This document shows, one piece after another, positions 9,809-18,977 of a stretch of DNA of 64,000 nt (position 1 is the first letter of the stretch; each line of letters opens with the position of its first letter). The position numbers were made by a program, and so were the translations under genes. Under the pieces are notes generated by a model. The model had not been told where the DNA came from and made no database searches. It saw only the letters and a list, made by a program, of their open reading frames with translations. Origin of the DNA: Mongoliimonas terrestris (lineage in GTDB: Bacteria; Pseudomonadota; Alphaproteobacteria; Rhizobiales; Pleomorphomonadaceae). The stretch covers positions 124,001 to 188,000 of the forward strand of contig NZ_MSIG01000006.1 in the NCBI RefSeq assembly GCF_001927285.1, written 5' to 3'.

Positions 9809-10057
9809 ATGGCGATCAGCGATCCGTCCGTCATTCGCGAGCATCTGGAAGTGGTGGGCTCCGACGGCGGCCATGTGGGGACCGTCGACGGGGTGGAGGG
9901 CCAGCGGGTCCGGTTGACCAAGTCGGACCCGGCGTCGGGCGGCACCCATCACTACCTGCACCTCGACGTGGTCGACCGGGTGGACGGCGACCGGGTGGTG
10001 CTGACCCGCACCGCCGCGGAAGCCCGGGACGAGTGGGGCGTGAAGTCGGTCGGCTGA
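9809..10057 (+). CDS. DUF2171 domain-containing protein
   Basis: Small soluble protein of 82 residues. Its layout (HLEVVGSDGGHVGTVDGVEG, then RVRLTKSDP and a C-terminal HHYLHLDVVDRV) matches the DUF2171 family, a PRC-barrel-like fold of unknown role that is common in alphaproteobacteria. GAGAGG lies upstream of the ATG. No functional partner is apparent from its neighbours. Confidence 0.8.
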   Translation: MAISDPSVIREHLEVVGSDGGHVGTVDGVEGQRVRLTKSDPASGGTHHYLHLDVVDRVDGDRVVLTRTAAEARDEWGVKSVG

Positions 10058-10176
10058 CACCCAGCATGAAAGGTCGATGGCCGGCTGCCGCTCACATCCG
10101 CGCCATCGGCCTTCCGTTCAGGCGGCGGGGCCGCTATCTCAACGGCTGACGCTCATCGCCCGCAAGGAGACGCCCC

Positions 10177-10584
10177 ATGGACGCCAAGACCTATCCGGTC
10201 ACACGCAGCGACGCCGACTGGCGCGCGCGGTTGACGCCCGAGCAGTACCGGGTGATGCGCCAGCACGGCACCGAGCGGGCGGGCACCTGCGCGCTCCTCC
10301 ACGAGAAGCGGCCGGGCACCTTCTCCTGCGCCGGCTGCGACAGCCCGCTGTTCGTGGCGACCCGCAAGTTCGAGAGCGGCACCGGCTGGCCGAGCTTCGA
10401 CACGCCGGTGCCGGGCTCGGTGGAGACCTCCACGGACCGCAGCCACGGCATGGTCCGCACGGAGGTGAATTGCGCCACCTGCGGCAGCCACCTCGGCCAC
10501 GTCTTCCCGGACGGCCCCAAGCCCACGGGCCTGCGCTACTGCATCAATGGGGTGGCGCTGACCTTCGAGCCGGACGCGGGGTGA
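10177..10584 (+). CDS. msrB: Peptide-methionine (R)-S-oxide reductase MsrB
   Basis: Repairs oxidised protein methionine (R-sulfoxide) in the cytoplasm. At 135 residues it is the normal length for single-domain MsrB. Zinc-binding cysteine pairs CAGC and CATC, the GTGWPSF motif and the catalytic cysteine in RYCINGVAL are all present. AAGGAG precedes the ATG. It is a single gene with no functional link to its neighbours. Confidence 0.97.
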   Translation: MDAKTYPVTRSDADWRARLTPEQYRVMRQHGTERAGTCALLHEKRPGTFSCAGCDSPLFVATRKFESGTGWPSFDTPVPGSVETSTDRSHGMVRTEVNCATCGSHLGHVFPDGPKPTGLRYCINGVALTFEPDAG

Positions 10585-10620
10585 AGGGGGGCGGTTTTCG
10601 GCCGGTTGCCGTTCTCGTCG

Positions 10621-10641
10621 TGGTCCGGTTCAGCCGGACCA
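10621..10641 (+). terminator. Hairpin downstream of msrB
   Basis: Perfect 8-base inverted repeat TGGTCCGG/CCGGACCA with a five-base loop, 37 bases after the msrB stop and in the convergent region with the cation transporter gene. It has no clear T-tract, so it is at best a weak terminator. Confidence 0.4.
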
Positions 10642-10761
10642 GCTACGCTTCACACCGAAGCGCGGCCGGGATGCGTGGGTGATCCGCCTTCGCGGACCAT
10701 GACGATCGAGGAGGCGGGGGTCGGCGTCCAGCTTCATTGATGCTGACACAGCTTTGCCTCG

Positions 10762-11649
10762 TCACACCACCACGATGCCCGCATGCTTGGCCTTGGCTTC
10801 CGGCTCCACGTGGATGGTCACGACGGCGCCGCTGATGGCGTCCTTGAGGGCGTTTTCGATGCGGTCGCAGATGTCGTGGGCTTCGGCGACGGTTTTCGAG
10901 CCGGCGACCACCAAGTGGAAGTCCACGAAAGTGACAGGGCCAGCGTGGCGGGTGCGGACGTCGTGGGCCTCGATGGCACCGTTGGCATTCAGCGCGATGA
11001 TGGCGCGGATCTTCTCCAACTCCTCGGGCGGGGCGGCGGCGTCCATCAGGCCGCCGATGGAGTGGGAGACCAGCATCCAGCCGGACCAGAGAATGTTCAC
11101 CGCCACGAGGAGCGCAAGGAGCGGGTCGAGCACCGCCCAGCCGGTCGCCGTGGCGAGACTCACGCCGGCGAGGACGCCGATGGAGGACATGACGTCCGTC
11201 ATCAGGTGGCGCCCGTCGGCGACGAGCGCGGGCGAGCGGTAGCGCTTGCCCTGACGGAGGAGGATCGTGGCCCAGACGGCGTTGAGGATGCTCGCGACGC
11301 CGTTGATGGCCAGGCCGAGCATCGGCGCCTCGATGAGGCGCGGCGCCTGATAGGCGAGCCAGGCCTCGCGCACGATGGCGAGCGCCGCCACCACGATCAG
11401 CACACCCTCCAGCACGGCGGAGACGTATTCCGCCTTGTGGTGGCCGTACGGGTGGTTGGCGTCGGGCGGAATCGCGCTGAGGCGCACGGCGACGAGGGCC
11501 ACCACGGCGGCGGCCACGTTGATGATGCTCTCCAGAGCGTCCGAATAGAGCGCGACGCTGCCGGTCACCGCGTAGGCCGCATACTTGAGGCCCAGAACTA
11601 CGATCCCGACGACGAGGCTGCCGTAGGCCAGTTTGATCAGCCGATCCAT
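10762..11649 (-). CDS. Cation diffusion facilitator (CDF) family transporter
   Basis: Inner-membrane proton-coupled exporter of divalent metal (295 residues). About six helices are followed by a cytoplasmic domain. Metal-site motifs are seen in helix 2 (YSDALESIIN) and helix 5 (HLMTDVMSS), with the loop motif DANHPYGHHKAEY between. The helix 2 motif DALES is nearer the Mn/Fe-type members than the HxxxD of zinc exporters, so the metal is uncertain. The start at 11649 (MDRLIKLAYGS) is chosen for its GGGAG and for homology; upstream frame is low-complexity. Confidence 0.9.
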   Translation of the reverse strand: MDRLIKLAYGSLVVGIVVLGLKYAAYAVTGSVALYSDALESIINVAAAVVALVAVRLSAIPPDANHPYGHHKAEYVSAVLEGVLIVVAALAIVREAWLAYQAPRLIEAPMLGLAINGVASILNAVWATILLRQGKRYRSPALVADGRHLMTDVMSSIGVLAGVSLATATGWAVLDPLLALLVAVNILWSGWMLVSHSIGGLMDAAAPPEELEKIRAIIALNANGAIEAHDVRTRHAGPVTFVDFHLVVAGSKTVAEAHDICDRIENALKDAISGAVVTIHVEPEAKAKHAGIVVV

Positions 11650-11786
11650 CGCGGGCTCCCCAAGTGCGCGCGGCGGTTCGATACAGGATACGGCGGGGGT
11701 AAGCCAGGACAATGCGTCCGGCACGGGTGTCAGCCGGCCGGGGCGGGCAGGCGGCGACGTCCACATCGGCAGGTGGATCCAGACGC

Positions 11787-12689
11787 TTAGGCCGTGCGGA
11801 CCGAGCGCCGGATGATTTCCACAGCCGGGACGAGACTCGACCGGATTTCACGAGCGAGGGCGTTCGCCTGCGGCGAATCGAGCCCCGCCGACCGGAGGAG
11901 CACGATCGGCAGATCGGGCAGGTCCGGGAAGCGGTCGTTGTCGTCGATCACCATGAGGTCGGGCGGCACCGAGCAGCGGGCGAGGGCTGCAACGCCGAGA
12001 CCGGCGCGCACGATGGTCAGGAGCCCGGCGACACTGGGGCTGGAGTAGGCGAGCCGATGCGGCCGTCCGCTGCGCGTCCACGCTTCAAGGGCCGCCGCGC
12101 GCCCGCTGCAACCCGGCTGGAACAGGGCGAGCGGGGCCACCGGTTCCAGGTGCGCGGTGTGGTGAGGGGACGTCACCCAGACGGTCGGCTCGTGGTAGAG
12201 AAATTCGCTCTCCTCCATGCCGGGGCCGCGGGTGACGAGGGCGAGATCGATTCGGCGGTCCTGGACGAGCTTGGCGAGGGACCCGCTCGGCTCGCAGGTC
12301 ACCGCCACCTCCACGTGCGGATGCAGCTTGGCGAACCGGTCGAGCGCCCGCGGCAGCAGCGTCCCCACATAGTCTTCCGGCGTTCCGAGACGGATGGTCC
12401 CGGACATCTGGGCGAGGCCGAGCACCCGCCATGTCTCGTCGTGCACTTCAAGAAGTTTGCGCGCCTGCGCCAGCAGCACCTCGCCGCGGTCCGTCAGCGT
12501 ACGGCGCCGCCCGTCGCGTAGGAAGATGGGCGAACCGCCGACCAGCTCCTCCAGGCGTTTCATCTGCATGCTGACCGCGGATTCGGTGCGGCCGATGCGA
12601 GCCGCGGCGCCCGCGAACGTGCCGGTCTCGGCAATCGCAACGAGCGTGGACAGCAACTGGAGATCGATAGGGTCAGGCGAGCCATGCAT
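11787..12689 (-). CDS. LysR family transcriptional regulator
   Basis: A 300-residue regulator with the N-terminal winged helix (LQLLSTLVAIAETGTFAGAA, RIGRTESAVSMQMKRLEELV) and a LysR substrate-binding domain (IRLGTPEDYVGTLLP). It diverges from a cupin gene and the EamA transporter, so those are the likely targets. The start at 12689 is chosen over an upstream codon because homology begins at about IDLQLL. A near-perfect palindrome lies 30 bases upstream. Confidence 0.92.
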   Translation of the reverse strand: MHGSPDPIDLQLLSTLVAIAETGTFAGAAARIGRTESAVSMQMKRLEELVGGSPIFLRDGRRRTLTDRGEVLLAQARKLLEVHDETWRVLGLAQMSGTIRLGTPEDYVGTLLPRALDRFAKLHPHVEVAVTCEPSGSLAKLVQDRRIDLALVTRGPGMEESEFLYHEPTVWVTSPHHTAHLEPVAPLALFQPGCSGRAAALEAWTRSGRPHRLAYSSPSVAGLLTIVRAGLGVAALARCSVPPDLMVIDDNDRFPDLPDLPIVLLRSAGLDSPQANALAREIRSSLVPAVEIIRRSVRTA

Positions 12690-12718
12690 GCATATACTTA
12701 AGCAAGCGTGAAGTTTCT

Positions 12719-12740
12719 GATCAACTGAATTCATTTGATC
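12719..12740. promoter_or_regulatory. 22-base near-perfect palindrome, candidate LysR operator
   Basis: The two halves match at 10 of 11 positions: GATCAACTGAA and TTCATTTGATC. It lies 30 bases before the LysR start and about 170 bases before the cupin gene in an AT-rich divergent region. LysR proteins commonly bind such dyads to autoregulate and activate the divergent gene. Confidence 0.55.
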
Positions 12741-12912
12741 GCGCTGGGGATGTGTTTTTTAGTAGATATAGCCAAGCGATCACGAGCAGGTTTCTCGGCT
12801 CTTTCGGTTGGCTTTTGCGGTTAGACTAAAGAACTTCCGGCGCCGGTTTTTCTCCCTGACAAGCAAATAATGAGTAATAAATCCAGAACACTCGTTCGTG
12901 GAGGGCTCGAAC

Positions 12913-13452
12913 TTGTCTAACATGCATCATTTTCGGGAGAATCCGTTCAAGAAGTTCGCGGCTGGCGACTTCTTTCGCGCGAATGCGAAGAATTTTCCCG
13001 TCCTGAAGGGGCTGGCGGTGCAGGGGCTGGATCTCGAGCCCGGCGCGGTGCGTGAGCCCCATACCCATCCGAACGCCGACCAGCTCGACTATTGCATCAG
13101 CGGCACTGGACGCGTGGGAATCGTCGGCCCGGACGGCGAGACCCACTACCTGGACCTGTCCCCCGGCGACATCTCCTTCGTGCCCCAGGGCTTCCTGCAC
13201 TGGATCGAGAACACCGGGACCGAAAAGCTCTGCTTCCTTGTGGTGTTGAGCCACGAGGAGCCCCAGACGATCGAGCTTTCGGAAATGCTGTCCGGCGTGC
13301 CGAACGCGACGCTCGCCAACATGTACGGCGTGGCCGAAACGATCTTCGAGGCGATCCCGAATCGCACCGTGGTGATCGGCGGCGGCGACACCGACACGCG
13401 TGTGGAGATCGACGACGGCCGCACGGCCGTGCGCATGGAAGCGGCCGAATAA
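12913..13452 (+). CDS. Cupin domain-containing protein
   Basis: Single-domain cupin of about 179 residues. The two cupin motifs are seen as PHTHPNADQLDYCISGTGRV and PGDISFVPQGFLHWIENTG, giving metal ligands H, H, (E/Q) and H. The frame resembles monocupins related to oxalate decarboxylase. Start is uncertain: GGAGGG at 12900-12905 sits seven bases from a TTG at 12913, while the first ATG is at 12922. It is divergent from the LysR gene, which probably controls it. Substrate unknown. Confidence 0.75.
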   Translation: MSNMHHFRENPFKKFAAGDFFRANAKNFPVLKGLAVQGLDLEPGAVREPHTHPNADQLDYCISGTGRVGIVGPDGETHYLDLSPGDISFVPQGFLHWIENTGTEKLCFLVVLSHEEPQTIELSEMLSGVPNATLANMYGVAETIFEAIPNRTVVIGGGDTDTRVEIDDGRTAVRMEAAE

Positions 13453-13471
13453 CGCACCCCGTCAACGCGGC

Positions 13472-13496
13472 GGCCGGTCCCCGACGGGGACCGGCC
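13472..13496 (+). terminator. Hairpin after cupin gene
   Basis: Perfect 11-base inverted repeat (GGCCGGTCCCC and complement) with a three-base loop, 20 bases after the cupin stop and before the EamA start. No T-run follows, so it may only attenuate transcription into the transporter gene. Confidence 0.5.
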
Positions 13497-13522
13497 GTAT
13501 CCGTCCGTTCAAGGCAGATGCC

Positions 13523-14458
13523 GTGGCACCAGCCCTCGTCGCATCGCATCGCCTCAAGCCTCTCGACGGCGCCGTCCTGGTGCTGGTCGCCTTCGTTTGG
13601 GGCTTCAACTTCGTCGTCATCGCGGTCGGGCTGGACTCGTTTCCGCCACTGCTCTTCTCGGCGCTCCGTTTCCTGATCTGCGCCTTTCCGGCCGTGCTGA
13701 TCCTGCCGCGCCCGAACATACCCTGGCGCGACCTGATCGCCCTCGGCATCGTGCTCGGCACCTTGCTGTTCGGCTTCCTGTTCGTCGGCATCCACGTGGG
13801 CGTCCCGCCTGGACTGGCCTCCCTGCTGATGCAGACTCAGGTGTTCTTCACGCTCATCCTCAGCGTCGCCCTTCTTGGCGAACGGCCGCGGGCCCTCAAC
13901 TGGGCGGCGCTTGCCGTCGGTTTCGGTGGTATCGCGCTGATCGCCTCGGAGCAGACTCGTGCTGGCAGCGGCCTCGCGCTTGTCCTGGTGCTGTCCGGAG
14001 CCCTCTCGTGGGGGGTCGCCAACGTGATGATAAAGCGCCTGCCACGGGTGAACATGCTGCACCTGATGGTCTGGATCAGCCTCGTGCCGCCGATCCCCTT
14101 GGTGGCGCTGTCCCTGGTGGTGGATGGTCCAGGCACGATCGCGGCGGCGCTTGCCGGCTTCGATCTATCCGGCATGGCGGCGGTGCTCTACACCGGGCTC
14201 GTGTCGACGATCCTCGCCTATGGCATCTGGGGCCGCATGCTGCAGCGCTACCCGACCGCCGTCGTGACGCCGTTCGCGCTGCTGGTGCCGATCTTCGGGC
14301 TCGGGTCGGCCGTGATCGCCCTTGGCGAACGCTACACGGAGCGCGACATCGCGGCCGGGATTCTGGTGCTCTCGGCGCTGGCGTTGAACACGCTGGCCGC
14401 GCGCCGGCCGCGGCCCGTCGCGGCGCCCAGCGTGGACGCGGCCGAAGCCGGACGCTAA
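13523..14458 (+). CDS. EamA family (DMT superfamily) transporter
   Basis: Inner-membrane exporter of about 311 residues with two EamA repeats and about ten helices. The N-terminal repeat begins VLVLVAFVWGFNFVVIAVGL and the second begins LALVLVLSGALSWGVANVMI. It is RhtA/YdcZ-like and probably exports amino acids or other metabolites. The GTG at 13523 is preferred with AAGG upstream; the frame is open further but overlaps the cupin gene. It follows the cupin gene after a hairpin. Confidence 0.88.
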   Translation: MAPALVASHRLKPLDGAVLVLVAFVWGFNFVVIAVGLDSFPPLLFSALRFLICAFPAVLILPRPNIPWRDLIALGIVLGTLLFGFLFVGIHVGVPPGLASLLMQTQVFFTLILSVALLGERPRALNWAALAVGFGGIALIASEQTRAGSGLALVLVLSGALSWGVANVMIKRLPRVNMLHLMVWISLVPPIPLVALSLVVDGPGTIAAALAGFDLSGMAAVLYTGLVSTILAYGIWGRMLQRYPTAVVTPFALLVPIFGLGSAVIALGERYTERDIAAGILVLSALALNTLAARRPRPVAAPSVDAAEAGR

Positions 14459-14566
14459 GCCGCGACATTTTCCCCTCTCACGGCCTCTTGCAGTGCACAA
14501 GCCGCACCCCAATCTGCCCCCACGCGGCCAGACTTGCCGCGCGCGTGAGCAGGGGGGTGCACGGCC

Positions 14567-15559
14567 ATGTCGGGGGTTGAACTCGCGATCCAGAATCTCA
14601 CGTCGCCGATGGTGCTCTTCTTCGCCCTCGGCGCCTTCGCGGCGCTCGTGCGATCGGATCTGACCATCCCCGAGGCGGTGGCCAAAACCTTGGCGCTCTA
14701 CCTGATGCTGTCGATCGGCTTCAAGGGCGGGGTGGAGGTGGCCAAGTCCGGCATCGACGCCACCATGGTGCTGACCATCGCGGCGTCGATCGTGCTCTCC
14801 TTCGCCATCCCGGTGATCGGCTACACGCTCCTGCGCGCCACCACACGCCTCTCGGCGGTGGACGCGGCTGCCGTGTCGGCCCACTACGGGTCGATCTCCA
14901 TCGTGACCTTCGTGGCGGCGACGGAGGTGGTGCGCAGCCTGGGGCTGACGTTCGAAGGCTATCTGATCGCGGTGGCCGCCGTGATGGAGACGCCCGCCAT
15001 CGTCTCCGCGCTGCTGCTCGCCCGGCGGGGCAGCCGGCAGGAGGGCGGCAAGACCGACGAAGGCGAGAGCATGCCGGCGCTCCTGCGCGAGGTTGCGTTC
15101 AACGGGTCGGTGGTAATGCTGGTCGGTTCGTTCGTGATCGGCTGGATCAGCGGCGAGCGCGGCATGGCGATGATCGCGCCCTTCGTGGTCGACCCGTTCC
15201 GGGGCATTCTCTGCCTCTTCCTTCTCGACATGGGCCTCGTGGCGGGCCGTGGCCTGCGCCAGAGCGGCAAGGTGCTGACGCCGCCCGCGCTCGCGTTCGG
15301 CATCTATTTTCCGCTGATCTCGGCGACGCTCGCTGGGCTCTTCTGCCTGATGCTCGACCTTTCGGTCGGCGGCGCGGCGCTTCTGATCACGCTCGCGGCC
15401 TCCGCCTCCTACATCGCCGTGCCGGCGGCGATGCGCCTCGCCTTGCCGCAGGCCAATCCGGCGCTCTATCTCAGCCTGTCGCTGGGCGTGACCTTTCCGT
15501 TCAACCTCACCCTAGGCATCCCGCTCTATGTGTGGATGGCCGAAACCGTCGCGGGCTGA
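14567..15559 (+). CDS. sbtA: Sodium-dependent bicarbonate transporter family permease, SbtA-like
   Basis: Integral membrane protein of 330 residues with about ten helices in two inverted halves, as in SbtA (sodium-dependent bicarbonate importer of cyanobacteria). Recognisable stretches include LMLSIGFKGGVEVAKSG, AVSAHYGSISIVTFVAA and YLIAVAAVMETPAI, which resemble the substrate-binding half-helices. The sbtB-like PII gene follows four bases later, a family hallmark. Bicarbonate transport is inferred; many alphaproteobacterial members are untested. Confidence 0.88.
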   Translation: MSGVELAIQNLTSPMVLFFALGAFAALVRSDLTIPEAVAKTLALYLMLSIGFKGGVEVAKSGIDATMVLTIAASIVLSFAIPVIGYTLLRATTRLSAVDAAAVSAHYGSISIVTFVAATEVVRSLGLTFEGYLIAVAAVMETPAIVSALLLARRGSRQEGGKTDEGESMPALLREVAFNGSVVMLVGSFVIGWISGERGMAMIAPFVVDPFRGILCLFLLDMGLVAGRGLRQSGKVLTPPALAFGIYFPLISATLAGLFCLMLDLSVGGAALLITLAASASYIAVPAAMRLALPQANPALYLSLSLGVTFPFNLTLGIPLYVWMAETVAG

Positions 15560-15563
15560 TGCC

Positions 15564-15875
15564 ATGCAGATGCATTCCAAGAAGCGGATCGAGATCATCG
15601 TCGAGGCGCCGGTGCTCAACCGGCTGACCGATCTCCTCGACCGGCTGGACGCCACCGGCTACACGGTGGTGCCTGTCCTTGGCGGTCGCGGACGCGGCGG
15701 GTCGTGGAGCCGGGAGGGTCTCGCCACCGAGGCGGGACGCATGGTGATGGTGATCGTCGTCACCGGCGAGGAGCGGCTCGACGCTATCCTGACCCCGGTC
15801 TTCGGGCTTGTAACGCGCCAGATCGGGATCGTCACCGTGTCAGACGTGATGGTGATGCGGCCGGAGCATTTCTGA
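15564..15875 (+). CDS. sbtB: P-II family protein, SbtB-like regulator of SbtA
   Basis: Cytoplasmic trimeric PII-like protein, 103 residues. The ferredoxin-like pattern is seen as KRIEIIVEAPVLNRLTDLLD, GYTVVPVLGGRGRGG and MVMVIVVTGEERLDAIL. In cyanobacteria SbtB binds cAMP and adenine nucleotides and gates SbtA. This copy has no cysteine, so it lacks the C-terminal disulfide R-loop of some SbtB proteins. It starts four bases after sbtA; the ATG at 15564 is used and one at 15570 is possible. Confidence 0.82.
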   Translation: MQMHSKKRIEIIVEAPVLNRLTDLLDRLDATGYTVVPVLGGRGRGGSWSREGLATEAGRMVMVIVVTGEERLDAILTPVFGLVTRQIGIVTVSDVMVMRPEHF

Positions 15876-15893
15876 GCCGAAGTGGACAGAGGC

Positions 15894-15945
15894 CCGTGCC
15901 GTATCGCGGTGGCCCGCATGGGCGGCCCACCGCGATGCGGCATGG
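15894..15945. promoter_or_regulatory. Long imperfect inverted repeat between sbtB and guaB
   Basis: Arms 15894-15912 and 15927-15945 pair at 17 of 19 positions (core ATCGCGGTGG / CCACCGCGAT) around a 14-base loop that can itself pair. It starts 19 bases after the sbtB stop and lies 150 bases before guaB. It may terminate sbtAB transcripts, although no T-tract follows, or be a member of a dispersed repeat family. Confidence 0.5.
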
Positions 15946-16037
15946 CGCTTCCCCTTCCGCCACACCCATGTTAAAGACCGCCGCCAACTTGCAAACGTGT
16001 CGGGACCGTCCGGGCGACTCGCAAACACATGCGATGA

Positions 16038-17599
<1,562 letters not shown>

Positions 17600-17600
<1 letters not shown>

Positions 17601-18028
17601 TGACGGCGGCCGCCACGGCCCTGGTGCTGGCCATGCTGGTCCAGATCACCTGGACCTTCATCGTCATGCTGCGGACGGGACGGGCGCGGTTCGCGGCCAT
17701 CAAGACAGGGCGCGTCGGCAAGGCGGCGGCGCTCGACAGCCAAGCCTGGCCGGACGACGTGCGAAAGCACGGCAACAACATGAACAACCAGTTCGAGACG
17801 CCGACGCTCTTCTACGCGCTCGTGCTGCTCGCCGTGGTGCTGGGGATGGCCGATGCCGTGCTGGCGGTGCTCGCCTGGGTGTTCGTGGCAAGCCGGGTGG
17901 TGCACACCGTCATCCACACGGGCTCCAACGTCGTCTCCCGGCGCTTCCGGGTGTTCCTCATCGGCACCGGCTCGCTGATGCTGATGACGGGGTGGATCGC
18001 CGTGCGCGTGGTGATGACGGCGCTCTGA
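17600..18028 (+). CDS. MAPEG family membrane protein
   Basis: A 142-residue protein with about four membrane helices and the MAPEG pattern RTGRARFAAIKTG followed by NNMNNQFETPTLFYALVL. MAPEG proteins include glutathione-dependent enzymes, but bacterial members of this type are uncharacterised. Its ATG overlaps the guaB stop by one base, so they are translationally coupled; guaB-MAPEG adjacency is common in Hyphomicrobiales (recalled, not searched). Confidence 0.88.
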
Positions 18029-18074
18029 CCCGGATCGCCGGCCGCAGACCACAGACCGCCGGAGGACATGGCCC

Positions 18075-18875
18075 ATGAAGATCCTCTGTCTCAACGGCTG
18101 GGGTGGCCGGCTTCACGATGCCCTCGCGGCCTATGTGGCCGCCGAGGATCCGGACGTCCTCTGCCTCCAGGAGGTGGTCCATACGCCGGCGACCGGGAGG
18201 GATTGGCTGACCTATCGGGACGGCGACCACGTGCTGCCGCAGCGGGCGAACTTCTTCGCCGACGTCTCGGCCGTGCTGCCGGGCCATGTGGCCACCTTCT
18301 GCCCGGCGGCCCGGGGCGTGCTCTACGACGGCGACGATCCCGTGCCCTCCTACTGGGGTCTAGCCACCTTCGTCCGCTCCTCGTTGCCGATCGTCGGGCA
18401 GGCACAGGGCTTCGTGCACAAGGACTATGGCGCGGACGGTTACGGGGAGCATCCGCGCTCGCGCATCGCCCACGCGGTCCGCATCCATGGCGGCACGGCG
18501 GAGGGGATCGTGACCATCGCCCACATGCACGGGCTGCGCGACCTCGCGGGCAAGATGGACACGCCCGAGCGCGCCGCCCAGGCGCATCGGCTTGCCGAAC
18601 TTGTGCGCTTCGTGGCGGGGAAGGATGATCCGGTCGTCGTCTGCGGCGACTTCAACGTGGAGCCCGAGAGCGAGACGTTCCGGATCCTGGCCGGCCTCGG
18701 TCTGGCGGACCTCGTAACCGCGAGCGGTAGCGACGGCACCCGAACGTCTCACTACGGCAAGCCGGGGCGGTTCGCGGACTACATGCTCGTCAACGAGAAA
18801 GTCCGCGTGCGACGGTTCGAGGTGGTCGCCATGCCGGAAGTCTCGGACCATCGGCCAATCGTTCTGGAAATCTGA
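18075..18875 (+). CDS. Endonuclease/exonuclease/phosphatase family protein
   Basis: Soluble protein of 266 residues with the EEP fold. Visible motifs are LCLNGWGG at the N terminus, the metal-binding glutamate CLQEV, the catalytic GDFNVEP and the C-terminal SDHRP with its His-Asp pair. The substrate may be DNA, a phospholipid or a phosphoester; the sequence does not decide. GGAGG lies nine bases before the ATG. Confidence 0.88.
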   Translation: MKILCLNGWGGRLHDALAAYVAAEDPDVLCLQEVVHTPATGRDWLTYRDGDHVLPQRANFFADVSAVLPGHVATFCPAARGVLYDGDDPVPSYWGLATFVRSSLPIVGQAQGFVHKDYGADGYGEHPRSRIAHAVRIHGGTAEGIVTIAHMHGLRDLAGKMDTPERAAQAHRLAELVRFVAGKDDPVVVCGDFNVEPESETFRILAGLGLADLVTASGSDGTRTSHYGKPGRFADYMLVNEKVRVRRFEVVAMPEVSDHRPIVLEI

Positions 18876-18977
18876 GGCGATCGCGATCCGGCCGGCACCG
18901 CCGATCCGTCATGCTCTTGTGACAGGTGTCCATCTCGCTTAGGACGGGGCCATACGGGTCAACCGAGGATGGACACC

